Part shown: one piece after another, positions 35,832 to 42,856 of the stretch
Layout of the letters: the number at the start of each line of letters is the position of its first letter
Numbering within the stretch: the first letter of the stretch is position 1
NCBI RefSeq assembly: GCF_013409305.1
Contig: NZ_JACBZJ010000001.1
Location: 1-64,000 of the forward strand
Direction: 5' to 3'
DNA: 64,000 bases
DNA from: Cellulomonas soli
Lineage (GTDB): Bacteria > Actinomycetota > Actinomycetes > Actinomycetales > Cellulomonadaceae
Program-made: the position numbers and the translations under genes
The notes under the pieces: generated by a model
The model's input: the letters and a program-made list of their open reading frames with translations, nothing else
What the model was told of the DNA's origin: nothing
Database searches by the model: none

Positions 35832-37121
35832 ATGCAGTTCAGAGGCGGTTTCTGGGCCTCCCACGACGTTCACGGCGATCCTCGTTCAGTACCGAGATGG
35901 GCCGCGATAGCCTGTTCCGGTACCGGCTCAGTACCGAGCGCCGTCCGTGACCGGCTATCAAACGCCGCCCAGGAGGCCACCTGGCTACGACCGTTCGGCG
36001 GCGTGAAGCCGCAGGCCGGCTGGTTCCAGGCGTACTACCCGGGCGCGGACGGCAAACGTGTCCACCACCTGGAGCGGTTCGCCACCGCGGAGGACGCCCG
36101 CGAGTGGCTCGACGACCTCGCCCGCGAACGGAACCACGGCTCGTGGCACGACCCAGCGGCCGGCGCCCAGCGCCTCGACCAGTACGCGACGACGTGGCTC
36201 GCCGCGCACGACTGCTCGCCGTCCACCCGCGAGCTCTACGCCGGGTACCTCGACAACCACATCCTGCCTGGGCTCGGCCTTCTGCAACTGCGGCAGATCT
36301 CCCCGCCCGTGGTTCGCCAGTGGTACGCGAAGGAAGGCGAGAAGGGCACACAAACGGCCCGCGCGCGCTCGTATGCGCTGCTGCACCAGATCCTGGCCGT
36401 CGCCGTGGACGACGGAGCGATCACCGCGAACCCGTGCCGCATCAAGGACGTCGCGAAGACCATCCGCCACCGCACGAAGGCCACGCCGGACCTAGTGCAG
36501 TTCCGTCGGATCGTGGCTCGCATGCCGAAGAAGTACCGGATGCTCCTGCTCCTGGCGGTCGGCTCCACGGCCCGCTACGGCGAGCTGGTTGCGCTGCGCC
36601 GACGTGACGTGGACCTCGCGGCCGGCTCGCTCCGGTTCGAGTCACAGTGGTACCGAGGGCAGTTCAAGCCCACGAAGCGGGCAGCCTCGGACCAGGTGGT
36701 GTACCTACCGCCGATGCTCGTCGAGCTTCTGCGAGTCCACATGGCCCTCTTCGTCGGCCCGAACCCTGACGCTCTACTAACGGCGTCGCGCAACGGCTCC
36801 CCTCCCCCGACCAACTGGATCAACCAGCAGATCAGGGAAGCGTCCGCCCCGCTTGGGCGCGACGACTTCACGTTCCACTCCCTGCGGCACCTCGGCGGCA
36901 CCCTCACCGCGCAGACTGGAGCATCAACCCGGGAGGGCATGCGTCGGATGGGCCAGGCAACCGCGCGCGCCTTCCTCATCTACCAGCGAGCATTCGACGA
37001 GCGCGACCAAGCGATCGCCGCCCGAATCGGGCTGGGCGCCGCGTCGGGCGGTGGCGTGCTGCCGCTGCCGTCCGAGGACGAGTTGGCGGAGCGCCGACGC
37101 CGTCGAGACGGGACAGGCTAG
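35832..37121 (+). CDS. int: Tyrosine recombinase / integrase
   Basis: A site-specific recombinase of up to 429 residues. The core-binding SAM-like domain covers AQRLDQYATTWLAAHDCSPST onward. Catalytic residues are readable: Arg in GSTARYGELVALRRRDVD, His-x-x-Arg in FHSLRHLGGT and Tyr in AFLIYQRAFDERD. The start is uncertain: ATG 35832 is only 11 bp after the tRNA, whereas GTG 36003 begins at KPQAGWFQAYYPG, closer to where related integrases start. The nucleophile and general fold are complete, so it is probably active. Confidence 0.9.
   Translation: MQFRGGFWASHDVHGDPRSVPRWAAIACSGTGSVPSAVRDRLSNAAQEATWLRPFGGVKPQAGWFQAYYPGADGKRVHHLERFATAEDAREWLDDLARERNHGSWHDPAAGAQRLDQYATTWLAAHDCSPSTRELYAGYLDNHILPGLGLLQLRQISPPVVRQWYAKEGEKGTQTARARSYALLHQILAVAVDDGAITANPCRIKDVAKTIRHRTKATPDLVQFRRIVARMPKKYRMLLLLAVGSTARYGELVALRRRDVDLAAGSLRFESQWYRGQFKPTKRAASDQVVYLPPMLVELLRVHMALFVGPNPDALLTASRNGSPPPTNWINQQIREASAPLGRDDFTFHSLRHLGGTLTAQTGASTREGMRRMGQATARAFLIYQRAFDERDQAIAARIGLGAASGGGVLPLPSEDELAERRRRRDGTG
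35886..35938. repeat. Left-end TACCGA direct repeats (possible integrase arm sites)
   Basis: TCAGTACCGAG occurs exactly at 35886-35896 and 35928-35938, with a related GGTACCGG at 35919-35926 between them. Matching TACCGA motifs occur close to the right end (41995-42000, 42006-42011). Confidence 0.5.
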
Positions 37122-37246
37122 TCGACTGAGGAGCGGATCGCCGCTCGCGCGCTGAGCAGCGGTGCACCTACCCCACGGGTGCCCACATGCCGAGGTGCGA
37201 CCGTGGCGCGGGCAAGTCGGCGGCGGCCAGGCTCCGCGGGAGTCAC

Positions 37247-37375
37247 CTATCCGTGCAGCAGACCCGTTTCCAGGGCCACGGCGACCCCGGCTCCGGTGCG
37301 CTCGACCCCTCCGAGCACGAACTGCTCCCCGTGGTGCCCGCCCGCGATGACCCTGAGCGTGGGCCTTCCGCTCAC
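37247..37375 (-). CDS. Small protein of unknown function
   Basis: A 42-codon frame from GTG 37375 that starts MSGRPTLRVIAGGHHGEQF and ends in TGLLHG. It overlaps the stop of the upstream small gene by 4 bp (GTGA), which suggests coupled translation, and its third codon positions are GC-rich. No family recognised. Overlapping frames make the call tentative. Confidence 0.4.
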   Translation of the reverse strand: MSGRPTLRVIAGGHHGEQFVLGGVERTGAGVAVALETGLLHG

Positions 37376-37590
37376 TGCGCCCTCCCTGCCTGCACACCCC
37401 GCACGACCGGGGCGGGCACCCAAGCGCGCCCGCACGTCTCACACCGCCAGGTCCGCCTGGAACAGCCTGGTCCTGTCAGGAGCGGGCCCACGACGGTGCA
37501 CGGGCAGGTCGTCGTGGGCGTCCAGGCAGTGGTGGGTGGTGATGTCGGCGTCTCGGCGGTCATGGTGGTAGCGAACCGGCGAGCAGCCAC
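37372..37590 (-). CDS. Small Cys-pair (zinc-ribbon-like) protein
   Basis: A 72-residue frame with GTG 37590 or ATG 37563 as start. It contains TTCPCTVVGPLL and then WRCETCGRAWVPAP, so CxC and CxxC pairs could bind zinc. The sequence WRCETCGRAW looks like a genuine ribbon knuckle. No clear ribosome site. A competing frame at 37439-37735 on the same strand cannot be excluded. Confidence 0.42.
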   Translation of the reverse strand: MAARRFATTMTAETPTSPPTTAWTPTTTCPCTVVGPLLTGPGCSRRTWRCETCGRAWVPAPVVRGVQAGRAQ

Positions 37591-37691
37591 GGGGATGGTG
37601 ACGTGCCGTCGGCAGGGAACAGGCGGTTCCGGTGGCGGGGCGTAAGCGCCCCACGGGGAGAGCGAGGTGGAAGCGGACTCTCGCCGCCGCC

Positions 37692-38021
37692 TCAGTCAGC
37701 CTCGTCGCCCGGTGCGTCGAGTGCGGCCGGGTCACCAGTGTCGGTCCGTGTGGGTCGGAGTTCTCGGGGAGCGGGTGCGTTCAGGCCCTGGAGCGGGTCG
37801 CCTCGATCTTCGAAGAGAGTCGCGACCGGGCCAGCAGAACTAGATGTTGCGCCTGCCGTGTGTGGCCGCCCCAGGAGGTCGTCTTGCAGCGAGATGAACT
37901 CCGAGGCGTCCGGGCGCAGAGTCTTCGCAATGCTCGTCCCGCGTCGGCGGGTTCGCAGGAAGTTGACAGTGATCAGCACCAAGACGGCTCCGAAGACGGC
38001 CACACTGATCCACAGCCTCAT
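37692..38021 (-). CDS. Single-span membrane protein of unknown function
   Basis: A 109-residue protein: MRLWISVAVFGAVLVLITVNF forms one membrane helix at the N-terminus, RTRRR follows as a cytosolic positive stop, and the remaining 80 residues are polar (DASEFISLQDDLLGRP). ATG 38021 follows GGAGGAAGC at good distance. It lies downstream of the secreted-protein gene, with a strong hairpin in between. Confidence 0.65.
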   Translation of the reverse strand: MRLWISVAVFGAVLVLITVNFLRTRRRGTSIAKTLRPDASEFISLQDDLLGRPHTAGATSSSAGPVATLFEDRGDPLQGLNAPAPRELRPTRTDTGDPAALDAPGDEAD

Positions 38022-38086
38022 GTTGCTTCCTCCATTCGTGCCGAGCCCGTCGGGCCCGAGCCGGGGCCTGCCGCCCGGGTGCTGCC

Positions 38087-38124
38087 ACCGTTGGTGGTGC
38101 GCGGAGTGGCGCACCACCAACGGT
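38087..38124 (-). terminator. Strong hairpin after secreted-protein gene
   Basis: ACCGTTGGTGGTGCGC (38087-38102) pairs perfectly with GCGCACCACCAACGGT (38109-38124) across a 6-nt loop. It begins 6 bp past the stop of the secreted-protein gene and separates it from the membrane-protein gene. Confidence 0.8.
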
Positions 38125-38130
38125 ATGCGG

Positions 38131-38727
38131 CTAGATGTGCCAGGGGACGGAGTTGTACGAGACGACCGCCAGTGATTGTGCCCGCACTGCGGGGTTCGAC
38201 AGCACGTTGCCCCAGGGAACACTGAAACCGGCGTTGCTGAAGCCGCAGCCTCCGCCGTACCAGGTGCGCGTGCCCGAGGAGTTGAAGCCACGAACCTGGA
38301 CGCAGACGCTCTTCGTCAGGTCCTCGACGGTCCAGGTGTAGCCCTGGGTCCATCCGGCGCTGCCCCAGACCGTGCAGTCACCGACGGACGCTGGACCCCA
38401 GGTGTTGAAGACGTTCGCCTGCGCCGTGCCGCCGCAGGACCAAGCGGCGGCGGTCATGCGAGCGCTCTGCCCTTCGACGGGCGTTCCGTTCGGGTACACG
38501 ATCGGCCCGAGCTCGAGCTCCGGATCGATGATGACGTCCGGGTCGTTCTGGATCACCTCGGGCAGTGCCTCGATGGTCTCCAGCGGAACGTCCGGGTTGT
38601 TGATCGCTGCTGGCGGCAGCGGTTCAGCGACACTCTCTGCAGCAGTAGCGGCCGGCGCCAGACTCACGACGGCCATCAGGGCAGCAACGCCCGCCGCCAA
38701 CGTCGACAACTTGACTCTCTTGTTCAC
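38131..38727 (-). CDS. Secreted four-cysteine protein of unknown function
   Basis: A 198-residue protein from GTG 38727 after AGGGGG. A Sec signal peptide (KRVKLSTLAAGVAALMAVVS, cleavage after TAAES-like ATA-A) is followed by an acidic Pro-rich propeptide-like region (PEVIQNDPDVIIDPELELGP) and a compact 100-residue domain with exactly four cysteines (AAWSCGG, VGDCTVW, KSVCVQV, GGGCGFS), rich in W, G, S and T. That domain should be exported and disulfide-bonded. It could be a small toxin-like, lectin-like or matrix protein; no family recognised. It is the island gene with the clearest coding signal besides int. Confidence 0.75.
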   Translation of the reverse strand: MNKRVKLSTLAAGVAALMAVVSLAPAATAAESVAEPLPPAAINNPDVPLETIEALPEVIQNDPDVIIDPELELGPIVYPNGTPVEGQSARMTAAAWSCGGTAQANVFNTWGPASVGDCTVWGSAGWTQGYTWTVEDLTKSVCVQVRGFNSSGTRTWYGGGCGFSNAGFSVPWGNVLSNPAVRAQSLAVVSYNSVPWHI

Positions 38728-39152
38728 AAATCCCCCTTCATCGACAACCCCCCAGCTCGGGTTGGGGCCGGGTAGTACCCGTAGTACCAGATACTCGGTT
38801 CCGCCGTGCCGGTTATCGATGACTCGTGTCATCTGCCTCCTGACTTCTCGAGAGTTGACCGGGTGTGCGCGTTGAAGGGATCCGGGCCGGCACGACTGAG
38901 GAAGAGCAGCCTGGAGTCAGGCTGACGCCTCCACCGATTGGCACACGGTGGTCCGACCGCTGTGCCGGGGAGTTCCGGTCCCTGCTCTGACCTGCACTAA
39001 CGCCCCCCGCCGCACATCCCCACCCGGCCACGTCGGGGAGCACCCTCTCACCCGTCGTGGCCCACCCCGATGACCCGCGACCGCCCAACAGCGGAACCAT
39101 CGTTCCCCTCTCCCCACCGCGCTCACCGACCCACCGCCGGGGCGCATGCAAC
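38728..39152. other. Gene-poor stretch of the island
   Basis: No supported gene in these 425 bp. The segment near 38770-38789 has the palindrome GGGTAGTACCC (38770-38780) and a second GTAGTACC copy 9 bp on, possibly an operator for the secreted-protein gene. Frames on both strands here are short or have poor composition. Confidence 0.5.
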
Positions 39153-39182
39153 GACCCGCACCAGAGAGGGCCGGTGCGGGTC
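39153..39182 (-). terminator. Terminator of the small-gene pair on the minus strand
   Basis: GACCCGCACC (39153-39162) pairs with GGTGCGGGTC (39173-39182) across a 10-nt loop, 42 bp after the stop at 39224. Confidence 0.7.
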
Positions 39183-39223
39183 GAAGCGTGACGGGGAGGG
39201 GGGTGCGGAGGGTGGTCGGGTTG

Positions 39224-39394
39224 TCAGCGGCGTCCGATCTCGTACCCGTCGCCGCTCGTCAGGCTGCCGATGGCTGTGCGGGGGTCGATGGCGTCCAGGG
39301 CGGTCATCAGCAGCCGGATCCACCAGTGACCGAGCCTCTCCTCCGCTGGGTCGGCCTGGGTCTCGGTCAGGGTCTCGGCCGTCGTCTCGGTCAT
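39224..39394 (-). CDS. Small acidic protein of unknown function
   Basis: A 56-residue protein beginning MTETTAETLTETQADPAEER and ending SGDGYEIGRR, with an amphipathic middle (LGHWWIRLLMTALDAID). ATG 39394 follows GAGGAGCACG, a good ribosome site. It lies 53 bp after the membrane-anchored protein gene and probably shares its transcript. Confidence 0.6.
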   Translation of the reverse strand: MTETTAETLTETQADPAEERLGHWWIRLLMTALDAIDPRTAIGSLTSGDGYEIGRR

Positions 39395-39447
39395 GGTCGT
39401 GCTCCTCTGCTGGGTGGGGTCCGGTGCTGCGGGTGCCGCACCGGCGG

Positions 39448-40095
39448 TCATGCCGGCTCTTCGATCGAGCTGGCGAGCCACCGGCCATCGGGCTGGCGGG
39501 TCACGGTCACGGTCTGGGTCGTGGAGCCGCGGAGGCGCACAGCCGGGTCATCGCCGGACGCCGGGATGAGCGCCTCGTAGGAGAGCGCCAGCAGGTAGGT
39601 GACCTCCGCGTCCGAGCCGTCCACGACCACCACGTACGAGACGCTCGCCGTGGTCGACCAGCTCTCCTCGTCGAGTTCGGGCCCGTCAGCTACCACCGCG
39701 TCCGGGGTCACCAGACCCGTCAGCCGGGCGCTGTCGACCTGGTCCTGATCGCTGGCCCACCAGGCCATCGCCGCGGTCGTCGCTGCCGCCTGCGCCGCCG
39801 CGGAGTCTGCGATCGCCACCGGGTCGGGCTCCGGCACAGGCCCATCCGCGGGCACGTCGTCGGTGTCCTGCTCGGGCTCGGGCACTTCGGTGGCCGTCGC
39901 CGTCGGTGTCGCTGACCCCGTGGGTGTGGGTGCTGGCGCGTCGGGCACGATCCCCACCGTGGTGGGGTCGTCGGTGGGTGCGGGCTGGTGCCCACGGGTG
40001 CTGATCCCCACGATCACAGCGACCACCAGGAGGGTCACGGTGAGGACCCGGCGCGCCCACCGCCAGCCTGTACCGGTCCGGGTCTCGGTGCTCAT
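39448..40095 (-). CDS. Membrane-anchored protein with NTF2-like outer domain
   Basis: A 215-residue protein. After a basic N-terminus comes one membrane helix (VLTVTLLVVAVIVGIS), then a long P/T/D/E linker (TPTGSATPTATATEVPEPEQ) and an outer domain of about 110 residues (AMAWWASDQDQVDSARLTGL, VVVDGSDAEVTYLLALSYE, TVTRQPDGRWLASSI) that looks NTF2/VirB8-like. Proteins of this shape occur in actinobacterial conjugation modules. ATG 40095 overlaps the stop of the M15 remnant; in addition, its frame is open upstream to 40710. Confidence 0.65.
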   Translation of the reverse strand: MSTETRTGTGWRWARRVLTVTLLVVAVIVGISTRGHQPAPTDDPTTVGIVPDAPAPTPTGSATPTATATEVPEPEQDTDDVPADGPVPEPDPVAIADSAAAQAAATTAAMAWWASDQDQVDSARLTGLVTPDAVVADGPELDEESWSTTASVSYVVVVDGSDAEVTYLLALSYEALIPASGDDPAVRLRGSTTQTVTVTRQPDGRWLASSIEEPA

Positions 40096-40298
40096 ACCGC
40101 ACCGTCCGGGGTCTCTCCGCCGACGAACTCCCAGTGCCAGGGTTCTTCTTTGTCGGCGCCGACCTGCGCCCACGACGGCGACACCCAGCCGTAGGTAGGG
40201 GCGTGCTCGACCATCCAGGTGCGCTGCGGCGTCGACCAGCGGTTGATGCCGCCGCCGAGGTCGAGCGCGAGACCCCAGCCGGGTTCGACGTGGGCTGC
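40092..40298 (-). pseudogene. 3' remnant of an M15 D,D-carboxypeptidase gene
   Basis: In a frame distinct from the flanking genes, this stretch encodes HVEPGWGLALDLGGGINRW and later WVSPSWAQVGADKEEPWHWEFVGG, ending TGA inside the next ATG. GLALDL and the final PWHWEF match the Asp and catalytic His/Glu motifs of VanY-type M15 peptidases. The 5' two thirds of the gene, including the first metal-binding region, are missing; a different coding frame is joined at about 40299. Confidence 0.6.
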
Positions 40299-40710
40299 GC
40301 AGCGCGGCGAGCACCTGCTCGTGGGGCACGCCGCCCTTGAACCGCGCGTACTCGCCGCTGACCCAAAAGTCCTCGTCGTCGAGCACGAACGGCAGGCTCC
40401 TGAGCCAGTTCATCTGGTGCACGGTCAGCAGCCGGTCAGCGAGCTGGTCGGCGTCTTCGATTCCCGCCAGCTCGCTCCCCTGGTTCCAGGTCCGGGCGTA
40501 CTCGTTGAACGCGTCGATCGCCGACCACCCGCCGGCGTCGAGCGGGCTGTACCGGTGGCACCCGCCTTCGCCGCCGTTGCTCACGTGCGCGATAGGCCGC
40601 CCGTCGAGTGTCAGGACGGCCTCGAATCGAGGCGTCTCGTCACCGCCCGCGCGGCGAACCCGGGCGAGCGAGTAGCCGGCGTACGGGGCCGGGGTGTCGG
40701 TACTCTCCAT
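40299..40710 (-). CDS. Unknown protein, 5' part, fused out of frame to M15 remnant
   Basis: From ATG 40710 this frame encodes a good-looking protein of about 137 residues (YAGYSLARVRRAGGDET, IAHVSNGGEGGCHRYSPLD, DQLADRLLTVHQMNWLRSLP, GEYARFKGGVPHEQVLAALR). Beyond that point the composition collapses to R-rich shadow sequence, although no stop occurs until 39448, so a 420-residue chimera could be translated. I take the junction at about 40299 as a deletion scar. No family recognised. Confidence 0.5.
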
Positions 40711-40844
40711 ACCCGCGGTCGACCGGCAAGGGGGGACACCCTGGAGCGCGCACCGGCCGGCGCTCTTCCTCACTGACGGCCGGGCAGGGCGTCGTGCCGC
40801 TGCCCAGCGCGACCGGTGAGCCCAGGGCCGCTAGGTGCGCGAGC

Positions 40845-41024
40845 ATGACAGACCTACCCGATACATCCCCGTGCCGCACCTGTGGGTCACTGGTGCGCAT
40901 CGTTCGAGTCGCCGGCGACATATCCATCGCTGACGCGACACCACCAGTCGAGGAACGGCGCGTCTGCTCGAACCGCGCCTGCCCGACCAACGGGCGAGAC
41001 AGCTCGATCGCCGACGTCGTCTAG
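40845..41024 (+). CDS. Small zinc-ribbon-like protein
   Basis: A 59-residue protein with SPCRTCGSLVRIVRVAG and then RRVCSNRACPTNGRDS, giving two cysteine pairs 30 residues apart that could bind one zinc. AGGTGCG lies upstream of ATG 40845. It is the only other plus-strand gene of the island and overlaps the convergent gene by 4 bp. Role unknown. Confidence 0.55.
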   Translation: MTDLPDTSPCRTCGSLVRIVRVAGDISIADATPPVEERRVCSNRACPTNGRDSSIADVV

Positions 41025-41854
41025 CGTCCGCGCTGCTTCGCCTTGCGTGCCCGTCGGCGCCGAGTCTCCGCTCGGTTCGCCGCCTGGAACCCGAGCCCGG
41101 TCATTCCAGGCTGCGTGCGGTTGACGCCGAACTCCTCCGCCCACGGTCGCAGGAGGGTGCGGTAGGGCCGACCGAGTTCCGCCCGATCCCATGCGTACAC
41201 CGCCACCAGGGCGTGTTGTGCGGCGATGCCGAGCCATGCATCGGCGGAGGCGAAGTCCGGCACGGTGAGGAAGGCGATCCCGCTGTTGGCAGTCTCGCTC
41301 GCATCGATGTAGAGCTCGACGAGGTCGGTGCCTGGGTGAGTCAGCGCGGACGCTAAGCGGTATAGCGCGTACTGACGCTCGCCGCCCACCAACTCCGCGC
41401 AGATCCGCTCGAAGGAGCGTCCGGACGTCGCTTTGTCGTCGTCTCCCTCGAGGATGCGACCCGCACTCTGGACGATGTCGTCCGACGGATCGAACCACGT
41501 CGCCGCCACAGCGCTGTCGATCATGTTCTTGCGCTGCCGGTACCCGTCACGTACGACCGCACGCACGTTCCCGCGGTACTGCTCCAGCCAGACCGCTCTG
41601 ATCGAGCACTCGATCACCTGGCGGACCGTCGGCATCATGGCGACGCCCTTGCCGGCCCGGTGAAGGTGAGCGACGCTGCTCGCGAGCTGCACTGCGTGGG
41701 CCACGTGCGCGAACAACACCGGCGCGAACACCTGGTCCACGCCCGCCGTGACCTTGACCACGTCACGGCCCGCGGTCCACGCCGCCTCGAGCACGTCGAT
41801 GAGCTCGTAGCAGCGCTGCGCATCCGGTGACGCGCTCTCGTCGGGGTCGGCCAC
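41021..41854 (-). CDS. Unknown 277-residue protein, island cargo
   Basis: A mostly helical cytosolic protein with GTG start 41854. VLFAHVAHAVQLASSVAHLH, TVRQVIECSIRAVWLEQYRG and YALYRLASALTHPGTDLVEL recall DUF5677-like proteins, but I am not certain. The C-terminus is strongly basic (NRAETRRRRARKAKQRGR) and may bind nucleic acid. As the gene nearest attR, opposite int, it occupies the usual cargo position. Confidence 0.7.
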   Translation of the reverse strand: MADPDESASPDAQRCYELIDVLEAAWTAGRDVVKVTAGVDQVFAPVLFAHVAHAVQLASSVAHLHRAGKGVAMMPTVRQVIECSIRAVWLEQYRGNVRAVVRDGYRQRKNMIDSAVAATWFDPSDDIVQSAGRILEGDDDKATSGRSFERICAELVGGERQYALYRLASALTHPGTDLVELYIDASETANSGIAFLTVPDFASADAWLGIAAQHALVAVYAWDRAELGRPYRTLLRPWAEEFGVNRTQPGMTGLGFQAANRAETRRRRARKAKQRGR

Positions 41855-41992
41855 GTCACGAGCCTACGAGCACCTCTCCTAACCAGGGGGCCGAACGAGG
41901 AGACGACACACTGAGCGGCCCTGGATGTCGGCCATCGGCCACCTCGCATGCGCGGAGTGTCCGGCGCTGCGACTTCACGCGCGCCACCTCCC

Positions 41993-42012
41993 GATACCGA
42001 CCGGGTACCGAC
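41993..42012. repeat. Right-end TACCGA repeats (possible integrase arm sites)
   Basis: GATACCGA (41993-42000) and GGGTACCGAC (42003-42012) lie 47-66 bp inside attR and share TACCGA with the left-end repeats. Confidence 0.45.
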
Positions 42013-42058
42013 TTGCTATCGACAAGCGATATCAGCGCAGGTCACAGGCATACAACGT

Positions 42059-42107
42059 CCAGTCTTCCAAACTGGCTACGCGGGTTCGATTCCCGTCGTC
42101 CGCTCCC
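42059..42107 (+). repeat. attR: second copy of the 49-bp tRNA-Gly repeat
   Basis: An exact copy of 35776-35824. It lacks the 5' acceptor strand and D arm, so it is not a tRNA gene but the far junction of the integrated element. Confidence 0.92.
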
Positions 42108-42153
42108 CGCATCACCGCAGGTCAGGTAGGCGCCCGCTCCGGTAGCGTGCCCT

Positions 42154-42759
42154 GTGCGCACCGTCCCCCCTCGCCACGGCTGGCAGGTCCCGGTGGCCGC
42201 GGACGCCCTCGTCTGCGCAGCGCTGGCCCGAGGGCGGCGGACGGCTCTGGGCGATCGGCTCGAGGTGCGCCGTGACGGCATGCCCGATGACGACGTGGTG
42301 GCGGCGCACGCCCGCCTGCGGGACCGCGTGGTCGAGCTCGCGCGCGAGCGCCCCGACCTCCTGGCGAGGCTCGACCGGCTCGACGAGCTTCCTGAGGACG
42401 CCTCGTGGACCCGCTGGCAGACACTCGTCTTCGCCGTCGGCGCGCACGAGGACCCCGCGGTCGTCGCAGGGGCGCTCGACGTCTGGGACGCGCTGGGAGC
42501 CAACGCCTACGGGTTGCAGTTCCGGGACCGCCCACGGACGTACAAGGGGTTCCTCGAAGGGCGGGCCTGGTTGCAGGCGGCGGTCCTCGGCCCGGTCGCC
42601 GCCGTGCTCGGCGCCGTGGTCGCGCACGAGGACGGCCACGGGTGGTGGTGGCTGCTGGTCGTGGCGGGACTCGTGTGGCCGTGCGCGGTCGTCGTCGCCT
42701 TCCGGGCCTCGTACCGCCGTCGCGAGAAGTCCGCCCGCGCCGAGCTCCCCCACTTCTGA
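42154..42759 (+). CDS. Membrane protein of unknown function, probably leaderless
   Basis: A 201-residue protein. The first 140 residues are polar and helical (MPDDDVVAAHARLRDRVVEL); two adjacent membrane helices follow (AAVLGPVAAVLGAVVAH and WWWLLVVAGLVWPCAVVVAF), with a basic tail. GTG 42154 lies 6 nt after TAGCGT (42143-42148), which leaves no space for a ribosome site, so the mRNA is probably leaderless. It is the first chromosomal gene right of the island. Confidence 0.7.
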   Translation: MRTVPPRHGWQVPVAADALVCAALARGRRTALGDRLEVRRDGMPDDDVVAAHARLRDRVVELARERPDLLARLDRLDELPEDASWTRWQTLVFAVGAHEDPAVVAGALDVWDALGANAYGLQFRDRPRTYKGFLEGRAWLQAAVLGPVAAVLGAVVAHEDGHGWWWLLVVAGLVWPCAVVVAFRASYRRREKSARAELPHF

Positions 42760-42856
42760 GCCCGCGGCGCCGGTTGCGGGCCGCAGCGGCACGATCACCC
42801 GGGAATCCACCCCCTCACGGCTCGTGCCGCGCGCCCTGGCGCCCGATGAGGAGGGC

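Larger units (their letters stand above)
35825..42107. mobile_element. 6.3-kb integrative element in tRNA-Gly(TCC)
   Basis: The element is bounded by the 49-bp repeats (attL in the tRNA, attR at 42059-42107). A tyrosine recombinase lies next to attL. The interior has looser codon use, longer non-coding gaps and mostly minus-strand small genes, unlike the dense flanks. Contents: two small coupled genes, a membrane protein, a four-Cys secreted protein, small proteins, a membrane-anchored NTF2-like protein, an M15 peptidase remnant and a 277-residue protein of unknown role. No replication, packaging or conjugation gene and no excisionase can be recognised, so it may need a helper or be decaying. 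Confidence 0.88.

Noticed and set aside
37439..37735. 98-residue minus-strand gene overlapping the Cys-pair protein
   Set aside because: It conflicts with the frame that shows CPC/CETC cysteine pairs and a coupled downstream gene; coding support is similar, so it is kept only as an alternative.
39448..40710. One genuine 420-residue fusion gene
   Set aside because: The middle 65 residues are Arg-rich shadow sequence, while another frame there encodes a recognisable M15 peptidase end; a deletion junction explains it better.
42059..42107. A second tRNA-Gly gene
   Set aside because: Only the 3' half is present; the acceptor 5' strand and D arm are missing, so it is the attR copy of an integration site.
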